NCBI RefSeq assembly: GCF_045207785.1
Contig: NZ_CP108776.1
Location: forward strand, 1,302,001 to 1,366,000
Origin: Embleya sp045207785
GTDB taxonomy: Bacteria; Actinomycetota; Actinomycetes; Streptomycetales; Streptomycetaceae
Direction of reading: 5' to 3'
Length of the DNA stretch: 64,000 nucleotides
A program made the translations under genes and the position numbers. Positions 42,002 to 51,218 of this stretch are shown in pieces. Positions within the stretch are counted from its first letter, which is position 1. Every line of letters starts with the position of its first letter. The notes under the pieces are model-generated. The model saw only the letters and a program-made list of their open reading frames with translations. It ran no database searches and had not been told where the DNA came from.

Positions 42002-43519
42002 TCAGCGGTCTTCGGCCGCGGTGTAGGGGGTTGCTTCGGGGATGTCTTGGAGGCCGTAGGCGCGGGGGGCGAGGTAGATGGCGTTGAAGACGGGGCGTTC
42101 GGTCAGGGTGCCGTTGGTCTTGTCGGTGACGACCGTCACGCGGTGGGTGTCGATCATCAGGGTGGTGGATCCGCCGCCGTCGAGGTTGATGGCGTCGACC
42201 AGGTGTAGGGGGTCGGCCTTCAGAAGGGTTGCGAACTCGGGGAGGAGGGCGCCGTCCTCGGCGGTGCCGCCGGTGAGGGTGGCGAGGACCGTCGCGCCTG
42301 TGATGTCGGTGCCGAGGGCGGTGCGTGAATCGGTGCAGACCGTGCCGCCGGCGTCGAGGAGCTCCTTGCAGGGGTTGCCCAGGTCGTTCGGGAGTTCACC
42401 GTCTCGGAGCAATCGGTGGACGCCGTTGACGATGTCGACCGAGGCGTCGAGCGGGATCGGGCGGTCGGTGTTCAGGTCGGTGACGGTCTGGGTGATGGTC
42501 AGGGCGACGCCCACGCGGGCGTGCCTGCTCAACCACGTGCCGCCGGCGCCCACACCCTGGAGGACGCGGCCGCCTTCGGGGACGACGACCTTCTCGGCCG
42601 GCGTCCGTCCGCCTCGCTTCGCGCGGGCCGCCGTAACGACGTTCCGGGCGTCGAGCACGACCTCGAACCCGGCGTCGTCGTCCTCCTTCAGGGCCTTGTC
42701 GACGCCCGGCTTGGGGAGCGGGACCCCGTAGTCCGAGGTGAACACGACGATCTCGTCCGGGTCCCGGAAGACCGCGGGGTCCGCCGTCGGCTGGTCCGCC
42801 TCCTCGCGTCGGCAGCCGGGCACCCGGCCCGGGTTGCGGTTCACGTCGTCGATCTCGTAGGCGGTCCTGGCGTCGGTGGCCAAGGCGACGGACATGTTCG
42901 TGCGCAGCCTGGAGATGTAGGGCATGCCGAACCGGAGCACCGCGGACACGTTGCCGGCACCTTTGTTCCAGCAACTCGCGCCGTACAGCACGCCGTTGCG
43001 GGCGGCGATGCCCGTGGAGGCGATCGTCGACACACCGAGATCGGGGTGGGCGGGTTCGGGTTTGAAGTACCCGCCGTTGACGCCCGCGATCGGCCGCCGG
43101 CTCACGAATGGCGTCACCGACGCCAGTTGGGCGGAGGTCGGTTCCGCGACTCCCGCGGCCATTCCGGACGTGCTGTCCAGCGTGACCGGAGACCGCCCCG
43201 GATCGGCCCGCACCACGTCCAGGACGCGCGGCCCGGGGCGCGACGGGTGGGGGTGCTTCTCGGTCCAGCGGGTGTACACGACGCCGGCCGCCAAGGTCTT
43301 GGTCTCACCCTTGGTCCAGGCGTCCGCCAAGGGCACGACCGGCTGCCCGGTGACCGCAGGCAGGGTGGTCGGGCGCGGGGCGCCGGCTTCCGAGGAACCC
43401 GGGGCTGCGATCACGATCGCCGCGCATAGGGACCCGCCCGCGGCCGCCAGCGCGATTCCGCCGCGCCACAGGTTTCGCCTGGCCCGCCTCATGCCTGGCG
43501 CTCTTTTGGCCCGCCTCAT
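42002..43519 (-). CDS. Secreted phosphodiester glycosidase (NAGPA) domain protein
   Basis: 505 residues from the ATG at 43517-43519, with AAGGAG upstream; it overlaps the stop of the gene before as ATGA. A second in-frame ATG at 43492 lies in a direct repeat of the start (GGCATGAGGCGGGCCA). A basic N-terminus and membrane segment (GGIALAAAGGSLCAAIVIAA) form a signal or anchor. The mature part has the uncovering-enzyme/NAGPA features: IAGVNGGYFKPEP, and near the end VDAINLDGGGSTTLMID with GGGSTT. Family members cleave or bind sugar phosphodiesters. Probably an envelope- or exopolysaccharide-related enzyme. Confidence 0.8.
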   Translation of the reverse strand: MRRAKRAPGMRRARRNLWRGGIALAAAGGSLCAAIVIAAPGSSEAGAPRPTTLPAVTGQPVVPLADAWTKGETKTLAAGVVYTRWTEKHPHPSRPGPRVLDVVRADPGRSPVTLDSTSGMAAGVAEPTSAQLASVTPFVSRRPIAGVNGGYFKPEPAHPDLGVSTIASTGIAARNGVLYGASCWNKGAGNVSAVLRFGMPYISRLRTNMSVALATDARTAYEIDDVNRNPGRVPGCRREEADQPTADPAVFRDPDEIVVFTSDYGVPLPKPGVDKALKEDDDAGFEVVLDARNVVTAARAKRGGRTPAEKVVVPEGGRVLQGVGAGGTWLSRHARVGVALTITQTVTDLNTDRPIPLDASVDIVNGVHRLLRDGELPNDLGNPCKELLDAGGTVCTDSRTALGTDITGATVLATLTGGTAEDGALLPEFATLLKADPLHLVDAINLDGGGSTTLMIDTHRVTVVTDKTNGTLTERPVFNAIYLAPRAYGLQDIPEATPYTAAEDR

Positions 43520-44283
43520 GCCTGGCACTCCTTGGTCCCGGCGACGAGCTCGTGGGAACGAAACGTCGCGGCGAAGGGGTCGGGGATGGTGGCGTCGGCA
43601 CCGCTCAAGACGACGAAAGCGCCGTAGGGTCGCGGCCCTTCCGGGTTGGGCCAGGTACCCGTGTACCGCTCGGCCCGGTAGAAGCACGCGTGCAGAGCCG
43701 TGCGGTTCACGGCGGAGTGGACGCCGTTCGCCCAACTCGGCGCGTAGGCGGGGATCCGGTCGGCGTCGGCCACGAACATCGGTCCCCTGCCCCGCGGTTC
43801 CTTGAAGATGCACAGGCGCGCCTCGGGGCAGCGCTCGTAGCCGGTGAAGCACTGCGCTCGGGACGACACGAGCTTGTGCGAGGACGCCTTACGCGCGAAC
43901 CCGCCACCGGCATACGCGTCGGTGTTGCCGGGTTTCACGGTCTCCAAGGCTCCGCCGTACTCGGGGTCGGCGTACATGCAGGCCCAGTACGGCGTGTTGT
44001 TCCGGACGGAGAGCGTCTTGTCGTCCCAGGCGGCCTCGTACGTCCGCGCGTCGTCCGTGACGGCGTACGCCTTCGACCTCCCTTTGCCGTCGAACAGGCA
44101 CAGACGATCCGCCGGACAATCCCGCAGCGCCTCCTCCCCGTGCGCCGGCAGCGCGGACAGCGCCGTGCCGAACAGGGCGAGGACACCGACGGCGATGGAT
44201 ACGCGCACTCGCGCGGTCCGCGCACCGAGGCCGGGTGGTCGGCGACGTTCGTGCCGCGTGGGCGTTCGGGCGTGCGATGGCAT
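43516..44283 (-). CDS. Secreted peptidase inhibitor family I36-like protein
   Basis: 255 residues, ATG at 44281-44283 with GGAGAA upstream. After a signal peptide (VSIAVGVLALFGTALSALPA) the protein has two related halves, each starting with a Cys-Pro-x-x-x-Leu-Cys knot (DCPADRLCLFDGKG, RCPEARLCIFKEPRG). Each half also has an SVRNNT/AVNRT loop followed by a Cys-containing strand (YWACMYADPEYGG, LHACFYRAERYTG). This repeated beta-gamma-crystallin-like pattern is typical of Streptomyces I36 inhibitors such as SMPI, here duplicated. It is co-translated with the glycosidase downstream. Confidence 0.75.
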   Translation of the reverse strand: MPSHARTPTRHERRRPPGLGARTARVRVSIAVGVLALFGTALSALPAHGEEALRDCPADRLCLFDGKGRSKAYAVTDDARTYEAAWDDKTLSVRNNTPYWACMYADPEYGGALETVKPGNTDAYAGGGFARKASSHKLVSSRAQCFTGYERCPEARLCIFKEPRGRGPMFVADADRIPAYAPSWANGVHSAVNRTALHACFYRAERYTGTWPNPEGPRPYGAFVVLSGADATIPDPFAATFRSHELVAGTKECQA

Positions 44284-44409
44284 CGGGTTCTCCAAAACCT
44301 GGGCGGGCAGGCCGAAACGGCCCGGGCGTGGAGTCCGTGACTCGATCGCCCGTGGTCGATCGGGATGTTCGCCATCCTGCCCGATGCGGTTGATACATTC
44401 CCGATGCAT

Positions 44410-45639
44410 TCACGACGGGCGCGCGATCGGCCGCTCCGACTCACCCTCTGCGGCCCGTGGAACCCGACGGACATCGGCGTTCGGGCAACTCGTGGATGTC
44501 GTGGGGAAATGGAGGGTGAGGTCCAGGCCACCCGTGGGGCGGGGGGTGGTGTCCAGGGTGCCGTTGTGGGCGGTGGTGATGGCTTGGACGATGGACAGAC
44601 CCAGGCCGGCGCCGCCGTCGGTGCGGGGGGATTCGCCGCGGACGAAGGGTTCCAGGAGTCGGGTCGCCTCGTCGGGGGCGATCGGTGGGCCGGTGTTGGT
44701 GATGCGCAGGAACGACCGTGCGGCCTCCGTGCCCGTGGTCACCGCGATGTGGCCGCCGGCGTGGTTGTACCGGATGGCGTTGTCGAGCAGGTTGCCGACC
44801 ATGCGTTCGAGCAGGATCGGGTCGCCGCTCATCGGCCCGGGGCGTAGGACCGTACGCAGCGCGAGGTCGCGGGCCGTCATCCCGGCGGCGGCGCCGTCGA
44901 GTAGGCCCGCCGCGACGTCGGCGAGGTCCACCGGGCGCTGTTTGCCGGGGCCGGCCTGGCTGCGGGCCAGCGCGAGGAGTCCGTCGAGGGTGCGCCGGCT
45001 GTGTTCGACCGCGGTCCTGATGTCGTCGGCCATGGCAAGCAGTTCGGCCCGGTCGGGTTCGCCGTCGAGGGTCACGTCGATGGCGGTGCGCATGGTGGTC
45101 AACGGGGTACGGAGTTCGTGGGCGGCGTTGGCGGTGAACATCCGTTGGCTGCCCAGCACCCGGTCGCGTTCCAGGATGCCGGTCTGGATGCGGTCCAGCA
45201 TCCCGTTGATGGTGCCGGCCAGGTCGGCGAGCTCGTCCGCGGGTGTCGTGACCGGTACCCGTTCCGAGAGGTTCTCCGCCGAAAGGCGCTGCGCGGTGGC
45301 CGAGATCGCGCGAATCGGCCGCAGCACCCGGCCGGCCACCAGCCACCCCAGCACCGCGGCCACCAGGGTGACCACCGCGAGCGCGAGCGCGGCCTGGGTC
45401 AGGAGTTCGGACAGGGTCGCGGCCCGCACGCGATCGGCGAGGTCCGACATCTCCTGCCGCTCCGCCCGGATGTCCTCGGGGGCGGGCGACGGACCGACCT
45501 TGGTGCGGATCAGCCACCGGCGATCCACGCTCTGCCGCACCAGCAGGTACGTCAGCGCGGTCAGCATGGTCCCGGCGGCCAGGACCAGCACCGTATAGAG
45601 GGCCGCCAATCGGCCGCGGGCGGTCAGCCGCGCGGTCAC
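44410..45639 (-). CDS. Sensor histidine kinase
   Basis: 409 residues from the GTG at 45637-45639, which overlaps the regulator stop (GTGA); a GTG six bases upstream is an alternative. Two membrane segments (residues 11-35 and 82-103) flank a short external loop of about 45 residues. Then come HAMP (RPIRAISATAQRLSAENLSE), the H-box NAAHELRTPLTTM with His174, and the ATPase N, G1 and G2 boxes (LLDNAIRYNHAGGH, GGAGLGLSIVQAI). It phosphorylates the partner encoded just before it. The signal is unknown; the downstream secreted proteins may be targets. Confidence 0.9.
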   Translation of the reverse strand: MTARLTARGRLAALYTVLVLAAGTMLTALTYLLVRQSVDRRWLIRTKVGPSPAPEDIRAERQEMSDLADRVRAATLSELLTQAALALAVVTLVAAVLGWLVAGRVLRPIRAISATAQRLSAENLSERVPVTTPADELADLAGTINGMLDRIQTGILERDRVLGSQRMFTANAAHELRTPLTTMRTAIDVTLDGEPDRAELLAMADDIRTAVEHSRRTLDGLLALARSQAGPGKQRPVDLADVAAGLLDGAAAGMTARDLALRTVLRPGPMSGDPILLERMVGNLLDNAIRYNHAGGHIAVTTGTEAARSFLRITNTGPPIAPDEATRLLEPFVRGESPRTDGGAGLGLSIVQAITTAHNGTLDTTPRPTGGLDLTLHFPTTSTSCPNADVRRVPRAAEGESERPIARPS

Positions 45640-46304
45640 CCGCACTGCGACGGGCCGAGCCGGTAGCCGGCGCCGGTCACGGTCTCGACGAGCGGCGGAT
45701 CGCCGAGCTTGCGGCGCAGCGTGCCCACGGTGATCCGGATCGCGTTGGTGAACGGATCGGCGTGCTCGTCCCACACTTTGTCCAGCAGCGTCTCCGCGCT
45801 GACCACGTCGCCGTCGGCGGCCAGCAGTTGCTCGAGGACACCGAACTCCTTGGGCGTCAGGTGCAGCAGCCGGCCGGCCCGCTCCGCGGTGCGCCGCGAG
45901 GGGTCGAGGACCACGTCGGCGGCGCGCAGCACCGGCGGTCGGGCCGGGGCGCTGCGCCGCTCCAACGCCCGTACGCGCGCCATCAGTTCGGAAAACGCGA
46001 ACGGCTTCCCCAGGTAGTCGTCGGCGCCCAGGGTGAGCCCGTCGACCCGGTCCTGGACCGCGTCGGACGCGGTGAGCATCAACACCCGCGACGTGCCCCG
46101 CTCCGCCAGGTGCCGACACACCACGTCACCGTGCACCCCCGGCAGGTCCCGGTCCAGGACCACCACGTCGTAGGGCGTGAACGCGCATTTGTCCAGGGCG
46201 GTCCGGCCGTCGAGGGCGACATCGACGGCGAACCCGTGCTTGCGCAGCCCGACCGCGATGTACCCGACCAGCGGTTGTTCGTCCTCGACCAGCAGTAGCC
46301 GCAT
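45636..46304 (-). CDS. Response regulator, OmpR/PhoB type
   Basis: 222 residues. Receiver domain with the acidic pair in VEDEQ, phospho-acceptor Asp51 in VVVLDRDLPG, Thr in MLTASDA and Lys in YLGKPFAFSE. The C-terminal winged helix has LTPKEFGVLEQLLAADGDVV, then NAIRITVGTLRRKLGDPPLV, ending ETVTGAGYRL. It is expressed first in an operon with its kinase. Dimers would bind direct repeats near target promoters; none is obvious upstream. Confidence 0.92.
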   Translation of the reverse strand: MRLLLVEDEQPLVGYIAVGLRKHGFAVDVALDGRTALDKCAFTPYDVVVLDRDLPGVHGDVVCRHLAERGTSRVLMLTASDAVQDRVDGLTLGADDYLGKPFAFSELMARVRALERRSAPARPPVLRAADVVLDPSRRTAERAGRLLHLTPKEFGVLEQLLAADGDVVSAETLLDKVWDEHADPFTNAIRITVGTLRRKLGDPPLVETVTGAGYRLGPSQCG

Positions 46305-46445
46305 CGGCCCAGTATCGCGACCACGACATATGGAACTCGTATGGATCGGCGGTCGGTTCCGGAGCGGCTCCGGAGCGGATCCCCACCCGCGCGGGAGGCG
46401 TCGCCCGCGCGGGACCTGCCGCCCGCGCGGGCCGTACCGCAAACG

Positions 46446-47222
46446 TCAGGAGGTGCCGGCCAGCCACTCCTGGTAGGTCGGGCCGGCGAGGGTGGCGTGC
46501 GGGCTGGGAAGCAGGGCGCCGTTTTCGAAGAGGTCGCGGTCCGGGTTGACGGGGTCGCTGACGACCTCGACCCGCACCACGTCACCGGTCCGGGCCAGGA
46601 CCAGCTTCGCCACCTCCGCGAGGCTTTCCTCCCGCGGACCGGCGATCTCCGGGAACGGCGCCCCGGTCGACTCCGGTGCGGGCGCCGGGCCGGTGGCCAG
46701 GTCGACCAGCGCCTGGGCGACGACGTTCGCGGCGACCAGCTGGGTGCGCATCTTCGGCACGTAGCACACGTCGCCCTGCCGCCCCCAGCCCACGAGTTGC
46801 TCGACGAACTCGTGGAACTGGGCCGCGCGCAGCACCTGGACCGGGATCGGTCCGGCCAGCACGGCCTGCTCGTGGGCGAGCTTCGCCGCGTTGTAACCGG
46901 CCTTGGACTCGTCGATCCCGATGATCGACACGACCACCATCCGCCGCACGCCCGCCTTGTGGCCGACCTCGTGCAGGTTCCGGGCCGAGGTGGTGAAGAA
47001 CTCCGTGGCCTCGGTCTGGTCGGGCGACGGCGTGCTGGACGCGTCGATGACGATCTCTACGCCGGTCAGGGCCTCTGCCAGACCCTCCGCGGTGATCAGG
47101 TCCACGCCGACCGAGCGCGAGATCGGGACCACGTCGTGGCCCTGGGCCTCGAGGATCTCGACGACGTGGCGGCCGACCCGCCCGGTCGCCCCGGCCACCG
47201 CGATCTTCGTGTGCGCGTTCAT
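46446..47222 (-). CDS. NmrA-like NAD(P)-binding protein
   Basis: 258 residues. The N-terminal dinucleotide motif is VAGATGRVGRHVV (GxxGxxG), with VVIDASSTPSPDQTEA-like and VVVSIIGIDESKAGYNAAKL segments typical of atypical SDRs of the NmrA type. The YNAAK of the latter fits the catalytic Tyr-x-x-x-Lys. The best guess is a quinone or NAD(P)H-dependent reductase or a redox sensor. It lies after a hairpin that closes the P450 gene, so it is probably not part of the peptide cluster. Confidence 0.8.
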   Translation of the reverse strand: MNAHTKIAVAGATGRVGRHVVEILEAQGHDVVPISRSVGVDLITAEGLAEALTGVEIVIDASSTPSPDQTEATEFFTTSARNLHEVGHKAGVRRMVVVSIIGIDESKAGYNAAKLAHEQAVLAGPIPVQVLRAAQFHEFVEQLVGWGRQGDVCYVPKMRTQLVAANVVAQALVDLATGPAPAPESTGAPFPEIAGPREESLAEVAKLVLARTGDVVRVEVVSDPVNPDRDLFENGALLPSPHATLAGPTYQEWLAGTS

Positions 47223-47436
47223 GCTGCTCTCCCTCAGTGCTCTCCGGTGCGGTGCGAGTACTGTCGCGTCGCGCCGGTTCTGTTCGTTCGGTTCGGCTCG
47301 TCACAGCACTGACGAAAGCCGGCGCGCGGATGTGACCGATCCGCGGCAACAATCCTCGACGCCCCGGCGAACCGGCCCCAAGTCTCCCAAAGCCTCCCGA
47401 GGATCCCCCTCCGACCCCGCGCGCCCGAGCCGGCGT

Positions 47437-47468
47437 GCGCCGGGCGCGACGCATCGCGCACCCGGCGC
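47437..47468 (-). terminator. Hairpin after the first P450 gene
   Basis: GCGCCGGGCGCGA (47437-47449) pairs with TCGCGCACCCGGCGC (47454-47468) with a two-base bulge and a short loop. It lies between the P450 stop and the NmrA-like gene, both minus strand. Confidence 0.5.
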
Positions 47469-47485
47469 GCCGGCGGCCGGCCCCG

Positions 47486-48793
47486 TCAGGACGGACGCCC
47501 TCCGGGCGCCGTCGGGCCGAGGATCAACGGAAGGCGGGCGAGCTTGCGCATGCCCGGGAGCGGGAGCCAGGCCAGGTTCTGCGGGGCGGTGCCCAGGGCG
47601 AGGTCGGGGTGGCGGCGCAGGAGGGCGCCGAGGGCTGTCTCCACTTCGAGCCGGGCCAGGCCGGCGCCGAGGCAGTAGTGCGACCCGGACCCGAAGGAGA
47701 CGTGCTGTTCACCGCGCCCTGCCGGGCACCGGTCCACGTCCAGGCGCGAGGGGTCGGCGAACTGGCGCGGATCGTGGTTGGCACTGCTCAGCACCGCCAT
47801 CACGACGTCGCCGGCGGTGAAGCGGGCCCAGCCCAGGTCCATGTCCTCGGTGACGTAGCGCATCCGGGACAGCAGGACCGGGCCGCACCAGCGCAGCAGT
47901 TCCTGGACGGCCTCGGGCATCCGGTCCGGGTGCTCGTGCAGCAGCGCACGCTGGTCGGGGTGGGTCAGCAGGGCCCAGACGCCGTTGGCGATCTGGTTCG
48001 CGGTGGTGTCGTGGCCGGCGATGACCAGGCTCAGCACGAGGGTGACGAGTTCGCGGTCGCTCAGGCGGTCGCCGTCCTCGTCGCGGGTGCGGATCAGGGC
48101 GCTCAGGAGATCGTCGGTCGGGTCCGCCCGGCGTCGCTCGACCAACGCGTGTGTGTAGTCCACGATTTCGCGCAGGGTGCCGCCCATCGCCTCCTGGTTG
48201 AAGGCGAGGTCGTGGCTCCACTTGAGCCACTTCGGCCGGTCCGCCTCGGCCACGCCGACCAGTTCGCAGATCACCGTAATCGGCAGCGGGTAGGCGAAGT
48301 GGGTCAGGAAGTCGACGACGCCGTTCTCGGCGTGCCCGGGCAGGGCGTCGAGGAGGTCCTCGGTCAGGCCCTCGATCCACGGGCGCAGCGCGGCCACCCG
48401 CCGGGCCGTGAACGCGTGCGTGACGACCTTGCGCAACCGGGCGTGGTCGGGCGCGTCGTTGTCGAGGAGGGTGTCCGCGAGGTACGGGATGAGTTCCTCG
48501 TCCATGCCCAGGTCGCGCATGCCGTTGATCTGCATCTGCGGGGCCTTGTCGCCGGGCACCGTGGCCGGGTTGTTGGCGAAGCGCGGATCGCCGAGCACCG
48601 TGCGGACGTCGTCGTAGCGCGTGACGATCCACATCAGGGTGCCGTCGGGCGCGCGCATCGGGGTGGCGGGGGCTTGTTCCCGTAGCTGTTCGTAGGCCGC
48701 GTGCGGGTCGTTCAGCAATTGCGCCGCGGCGGCGGCGCGTCCTGTGGACGCCGAACCGGCCTGGTGCGAGCCGGAGTTCGCTGATGTGTTCAC
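47486..48793 (-). CDS. Cytochrome P450
   Basis: 435 residues from the GTG at 48791-48793 (AGGAG four bases upstream). The I-helix oxygen-binding motif is AGHDTTA, the K-helix is EAVQELLRW and the heme loop is VSFGSGSHYCLGAG with Cys374 as the iron ligand. The N-terminus has a 30-residue disordered leader and no membrane segment, as in soluble actinobacterial CYP105/CYP107-like enzymes. It needs a ferredoxin partner not encoded here. It may oxidise the non-ribosomal peptide of this cluster or a precursor; it is the leftmost candidate cluster gene. Confidence 0.9.
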   Translation of the reverse strand: MNTSANSGSHQAGSASTGRAAAAAQLLNDPHAAYEQLREQAPATPMRAPDGTLMWIVTRYDDVRTVLGDPRFANNPATVPGDKAPQMQINGMRDLGMDEELIPYLADTLLDNDAPDHARLRKVVTHAFTARRVAALRPWIEGLTEDLLDALPGHAENGVVDFLTHFAYPLPITVICELVGVAEADRPKWLKWSHDLAFNQEAMGGTLREIVDYTHALVERRRADPTDDLLSALIRTRDEDGDRLSDRELVTLVLSLVIAGHDTTANQIANGVWALLTHPDQRALLHEHPDRMPEAVQELLRWCGPVLLSRMRYVTEDMDLGWARFTAGDVVMAVLSSANHDPRQFADPSRLDVDRCPAGRGEQHVSFGSGSHYCLGAGLARLEVETALGALLRRHPDLALGTAPQNLAWLPLPGMRKLARLPLILGPTAPGGRPS

Positions 48794-48984
48794 GGGTCTC
48801 CTGGTGCTGATCGGTAATCGGTGGTCGGTGGTGAGTGTTGGGTTCTCGTTGTTCGGCGAGCGGGGTCCAAGGCTTGGTGTCATGTGACCGGTCACGTCCT
48901 TCCGTATCCCGCCGACCCCCTACTACCGTGGCCGGCAGCCCGGTTGGGCACCGGTCCGGGCCGGACCGGCTCGGACCGGACGGC

Positions 48985-49002
48985 GAAGTCGAAGTCGAAG
49001 TC
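48985..49002. repeat. GAAGTC x3 ending in a ribosome binding site
   Basis: GAAGTC occurs three times in tandem, followed directly by GAAGGAGAG, the ribosome site of the FkbM gene. Slippage here would change leader length but not the distance from AAGGAG to the start. Confidence 0.7.
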
Positions 49003-49019
49003 GAAGGAGAGTGGTGGTC

Positions 49020-49826
49020 GTGACCGGAAGCGTCGAGGGAACAAGCGGTGTGGACGTGCGTCGACAGGTACGCCTGGACGACGGCAGGCACGTCTGGTGC
49101 ACCAGCCCCGGCGAGGCGCAGGTGTTATGGCGCGAGATGTCGTCCCAGGGCTTCTATCGGCGGGCCGCGGGCCGACTCCGACCGGACGACCTCGTGCTCG
49201 ACGTCGGCGCGAACATCGGGCTGGCCGCGCTGGTGTTCGCCGATGTACAGCCGGCGGCCGAGCTGATCGCGGTGGAGCCGGCGCCGGAGACGTTCGCGTG
49301 CCTGCGGGACAACCTCGATCGGCACGTCCCGCGCGGCACCGCGGTCCAAGCGGCGGTGGCGGCGGCATCCGGCACCCTGCCCTTCGTCTATTACCCGGCC
49401 GCGCCCGGCAATTCGAGTCTTTACGCGGACCAGGAGGCGGATGACACGCTGACCCGCACCTTCCTGCGGAACACCGGGCTGGACGACGAGTCGATCGAGC
49501 TGATGGTCGACGGGCTGCACGACGGGACGCCGATGGAGGTGTCCGTGACGACCGTGTCCGACCTGTTGCGCGAGCGGGGCACCCGTCCGGTCGGGTTGCT
49601 GAAGATCGACGTGGAACGGGCCGAACTCGACGTCCTGCGCGGCATCGAGGCCGCCGACTGGCGGCGGATCCGCAACATCGTGGCGGAGGTGCACGACGAG
49701 AACGACGGCCTCGACGTGTTCTGCCGGACGTTGCGCGAGCACGGATTCGTCGCCGAGGTCCGCCAGGACGCCAACCTGCGGAACACGGGACTCTACGAGG
49801 TCGACGCGACCCGCCCGGCGGACTGA
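49020..49826 (+). CDS. FkbM-family methyltransferase
   Basis: 268 residues from the GTG at 49020; GTGs at 49011 and 49014 are possible, as AAGGAG is at 49004-49009. The SAM site is DLVLDVGANIGLAALVFA, then ELIAVEPAPETFACLRDNL and VGLLKIDVERAELDVLRGIE, all FkbM hallmarks. These enzymes methylate oxygens of natural products or sugars. Codon 36 is TTA (49125-49127), suggesting bldA-dependent expression like the prenyltransferase and NRPS. Its last 34 bases overlap the end of the convergent P450 gene, so the two transcripts are antisense at their tails. Confidence 0.85.
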   Translation: MTGSVEGTSGVDVRRQVRLDDGRHVWCTSPGEAQVLWREMSSQGFYRRAAGRLRPDDLVLDVGANIGLAALVFADVQPAAELIAVEPAPETFACLRDNLDRHVPRGTAVQAAVAAASGTLPFVYYPAAPGNSSLYADQEADDTLTRTFLRNTGLDDESIELMVDGLHDGTPMEVSVTTVSDLLRERGTRPVGLLKIDVERAELDVLRGIEAADWRRIRNIVAEVHDENDGLDVFCRTLREHGFVAEVRQDANLRNTGLYEVDATRPAD

Positions 49827-51037
49827 GCGGGCGTCAGGGCCACCGGTGCCGACTCGAAGCCGCGGATCAGGCTCGACCGCATCCGCCGCACCGGCCCCGC
49901 GGGCTCCGCAGTGGCGACTCGGCGCACGATCTCGTCGAACATCACCGTCAGTTCGGTGGTGGCCAGCGCGGCGCCGAGGCAGAAGTGGGTGCCGGTCGCG
50001 AACGCCAGGTGCGGGTTGGGATCCCGGGTGACGTCGAAGCGCTCGGGGTCGGTGAACACCGCCTCGTCCCGGTTCCCGGCCGGCAGCCACAGCGCGACCG
50101 GATCGCCGGACCGGACCTCGTGGCCGGCCAACTCGGTGTCCCGGGCGGCGGTGCGCAGCACATGCATGGCCGGGCTCGTGTACCGGAGGATCTCCTGGAC
50201 CGCCGTCGGCAGCAGGCTCGGATCGGCGCGCAACCTCGCCCACTGGTCCGGGTTCTCGATCAGCGCGAGCAGGCCGCCGACGGTGGCGTGCCGGGTGGTC
50301 TCGTTGCCGCCGGAGATCAGGCCGTCGCAGTTGAGGAAGATCTCCTCGTCGGTCAACGGGACCCCGTCGACGGTCCCGTTGACCAGCGCGGTGACGATGT
50401 CGTCCTGCGGGTCCTTGCGCCGTCGGGCGACCAGGTCCTCGTAGTAGGACAGGATGTCGACGTGCGCCTCGGCGACCGCGAACTCGCTGACGCCCTCCGC
50501 GTTCACCCCGAACGCGACCATCGTGCGGTCGAGCATGAAGTCCCAGTCCGCGCGCGGGACTCCGAGCATGTCGCAGATCACCGAGACCGGCAGCCGGGCC
50601 GCCACCTCGGTGAAGTCGCACGTGCCCCGCTCCAGCGCCTCGTCGAGCGCGCAGCCGACGGTGACCCGCATGTTCTGCTCCAGGCGGGCGACCATGCGCG
50701 GGGTGAACACCGAGTTGATGATCCGGCGGATCTTCCCGTGCCGCGGCGGGTCGGTGATGATCAGCATCTTTCCGGCGGCGGCCGCGGTGGCCGCCGGGTT
50801 GTGGTCCAGGCGCATGCCGCGTTCGGAGACGAACGTGGTGGGATCCTTGAGGACCGCGGTGATCAGTTCATGGGACAGGACGGCCCAGAAGTCCCCGCCG
50901 GCCCGGCGATTGCGGTGGACGGGGGACGTCGCGCGCAGCTTCGCCCACAGGTCTTCGGGAGCTCCGCTCCGGTAGAGGTCGGGATCGGACAGGTCCTCCG
51001 TCGTCACCGCGCGTGCGTGATCCCGGAATTCCGACAT
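49793..51037 (-). CDS. Cytochrome P450
   Basis: 414 residues, ATG at 51035-51037. Motifs: I-helix LISGGNETTRHA, K-helix VQEILRYTSP, heme loop LAFATGTHFCLGAAL with Cys353. The I-helix has GGNETT in place of AGHETT, seen in several actinobacterial P450s acting on carrier-bound amino acids or peptides. No N-terminal membrane anchor. It is divergent from the AfsR-like regulator gene and convergent, with overlap, to the FkbM gene. A role in hydroxylating a residue of the peptide is inferred from position. Confidence 0.9.
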   Translation of the reverse strand: MSEFRDHARAVTTEDLSDPDLYRSGAPEDLWAKLRATSPVHRNRRAGGDFWAVLSHELITAVLKDPTTFVSERGMRLDHNPAATAAAAGKMLIITDPPRHGKIRRIINSVFTPRMVARLEQNMRVTVGCALDEALERGTCDFTEVAARLPVSVICDMLGVPRADWDFMLDRTMVAFGVNAEGVSEFAVAEAHVDILSYYEDLVARRRKDPQDDIVTALVNGTVDGVPLTDEEIFLNCDGLISGGNETTRHATVGGLLALIENPDQWARLRADPSLLPTAVQEILRYTSPAMHVLRTAARDTELAGHEVRSGDPVALWLPAGNRDEAVFTDPERFDVTRDPNPHLAFATGTHFCLGAALATTELTVMFDEIVRRVATAEPAGPVRRMRSSLIRGFESAPVALTPAQSAGRVASTS

Positions 51038-51218
51038 GTGACGTGCTCCCCGTATCGATTCGATGGACGTGACCGCGCGCCGCGCCGGGGGAGCCGGGAC
51101 CGATCGCAGCCGATCGCGACCGATCCGTCCGCCGGGCGCGGCGCGGTGTGTTTCGATCCCTTTCCTGGTCCGCGCCGTGGAAATCATCCTCGGCCGGCGA
51201 AGGTGACAGAGTGGCGCC

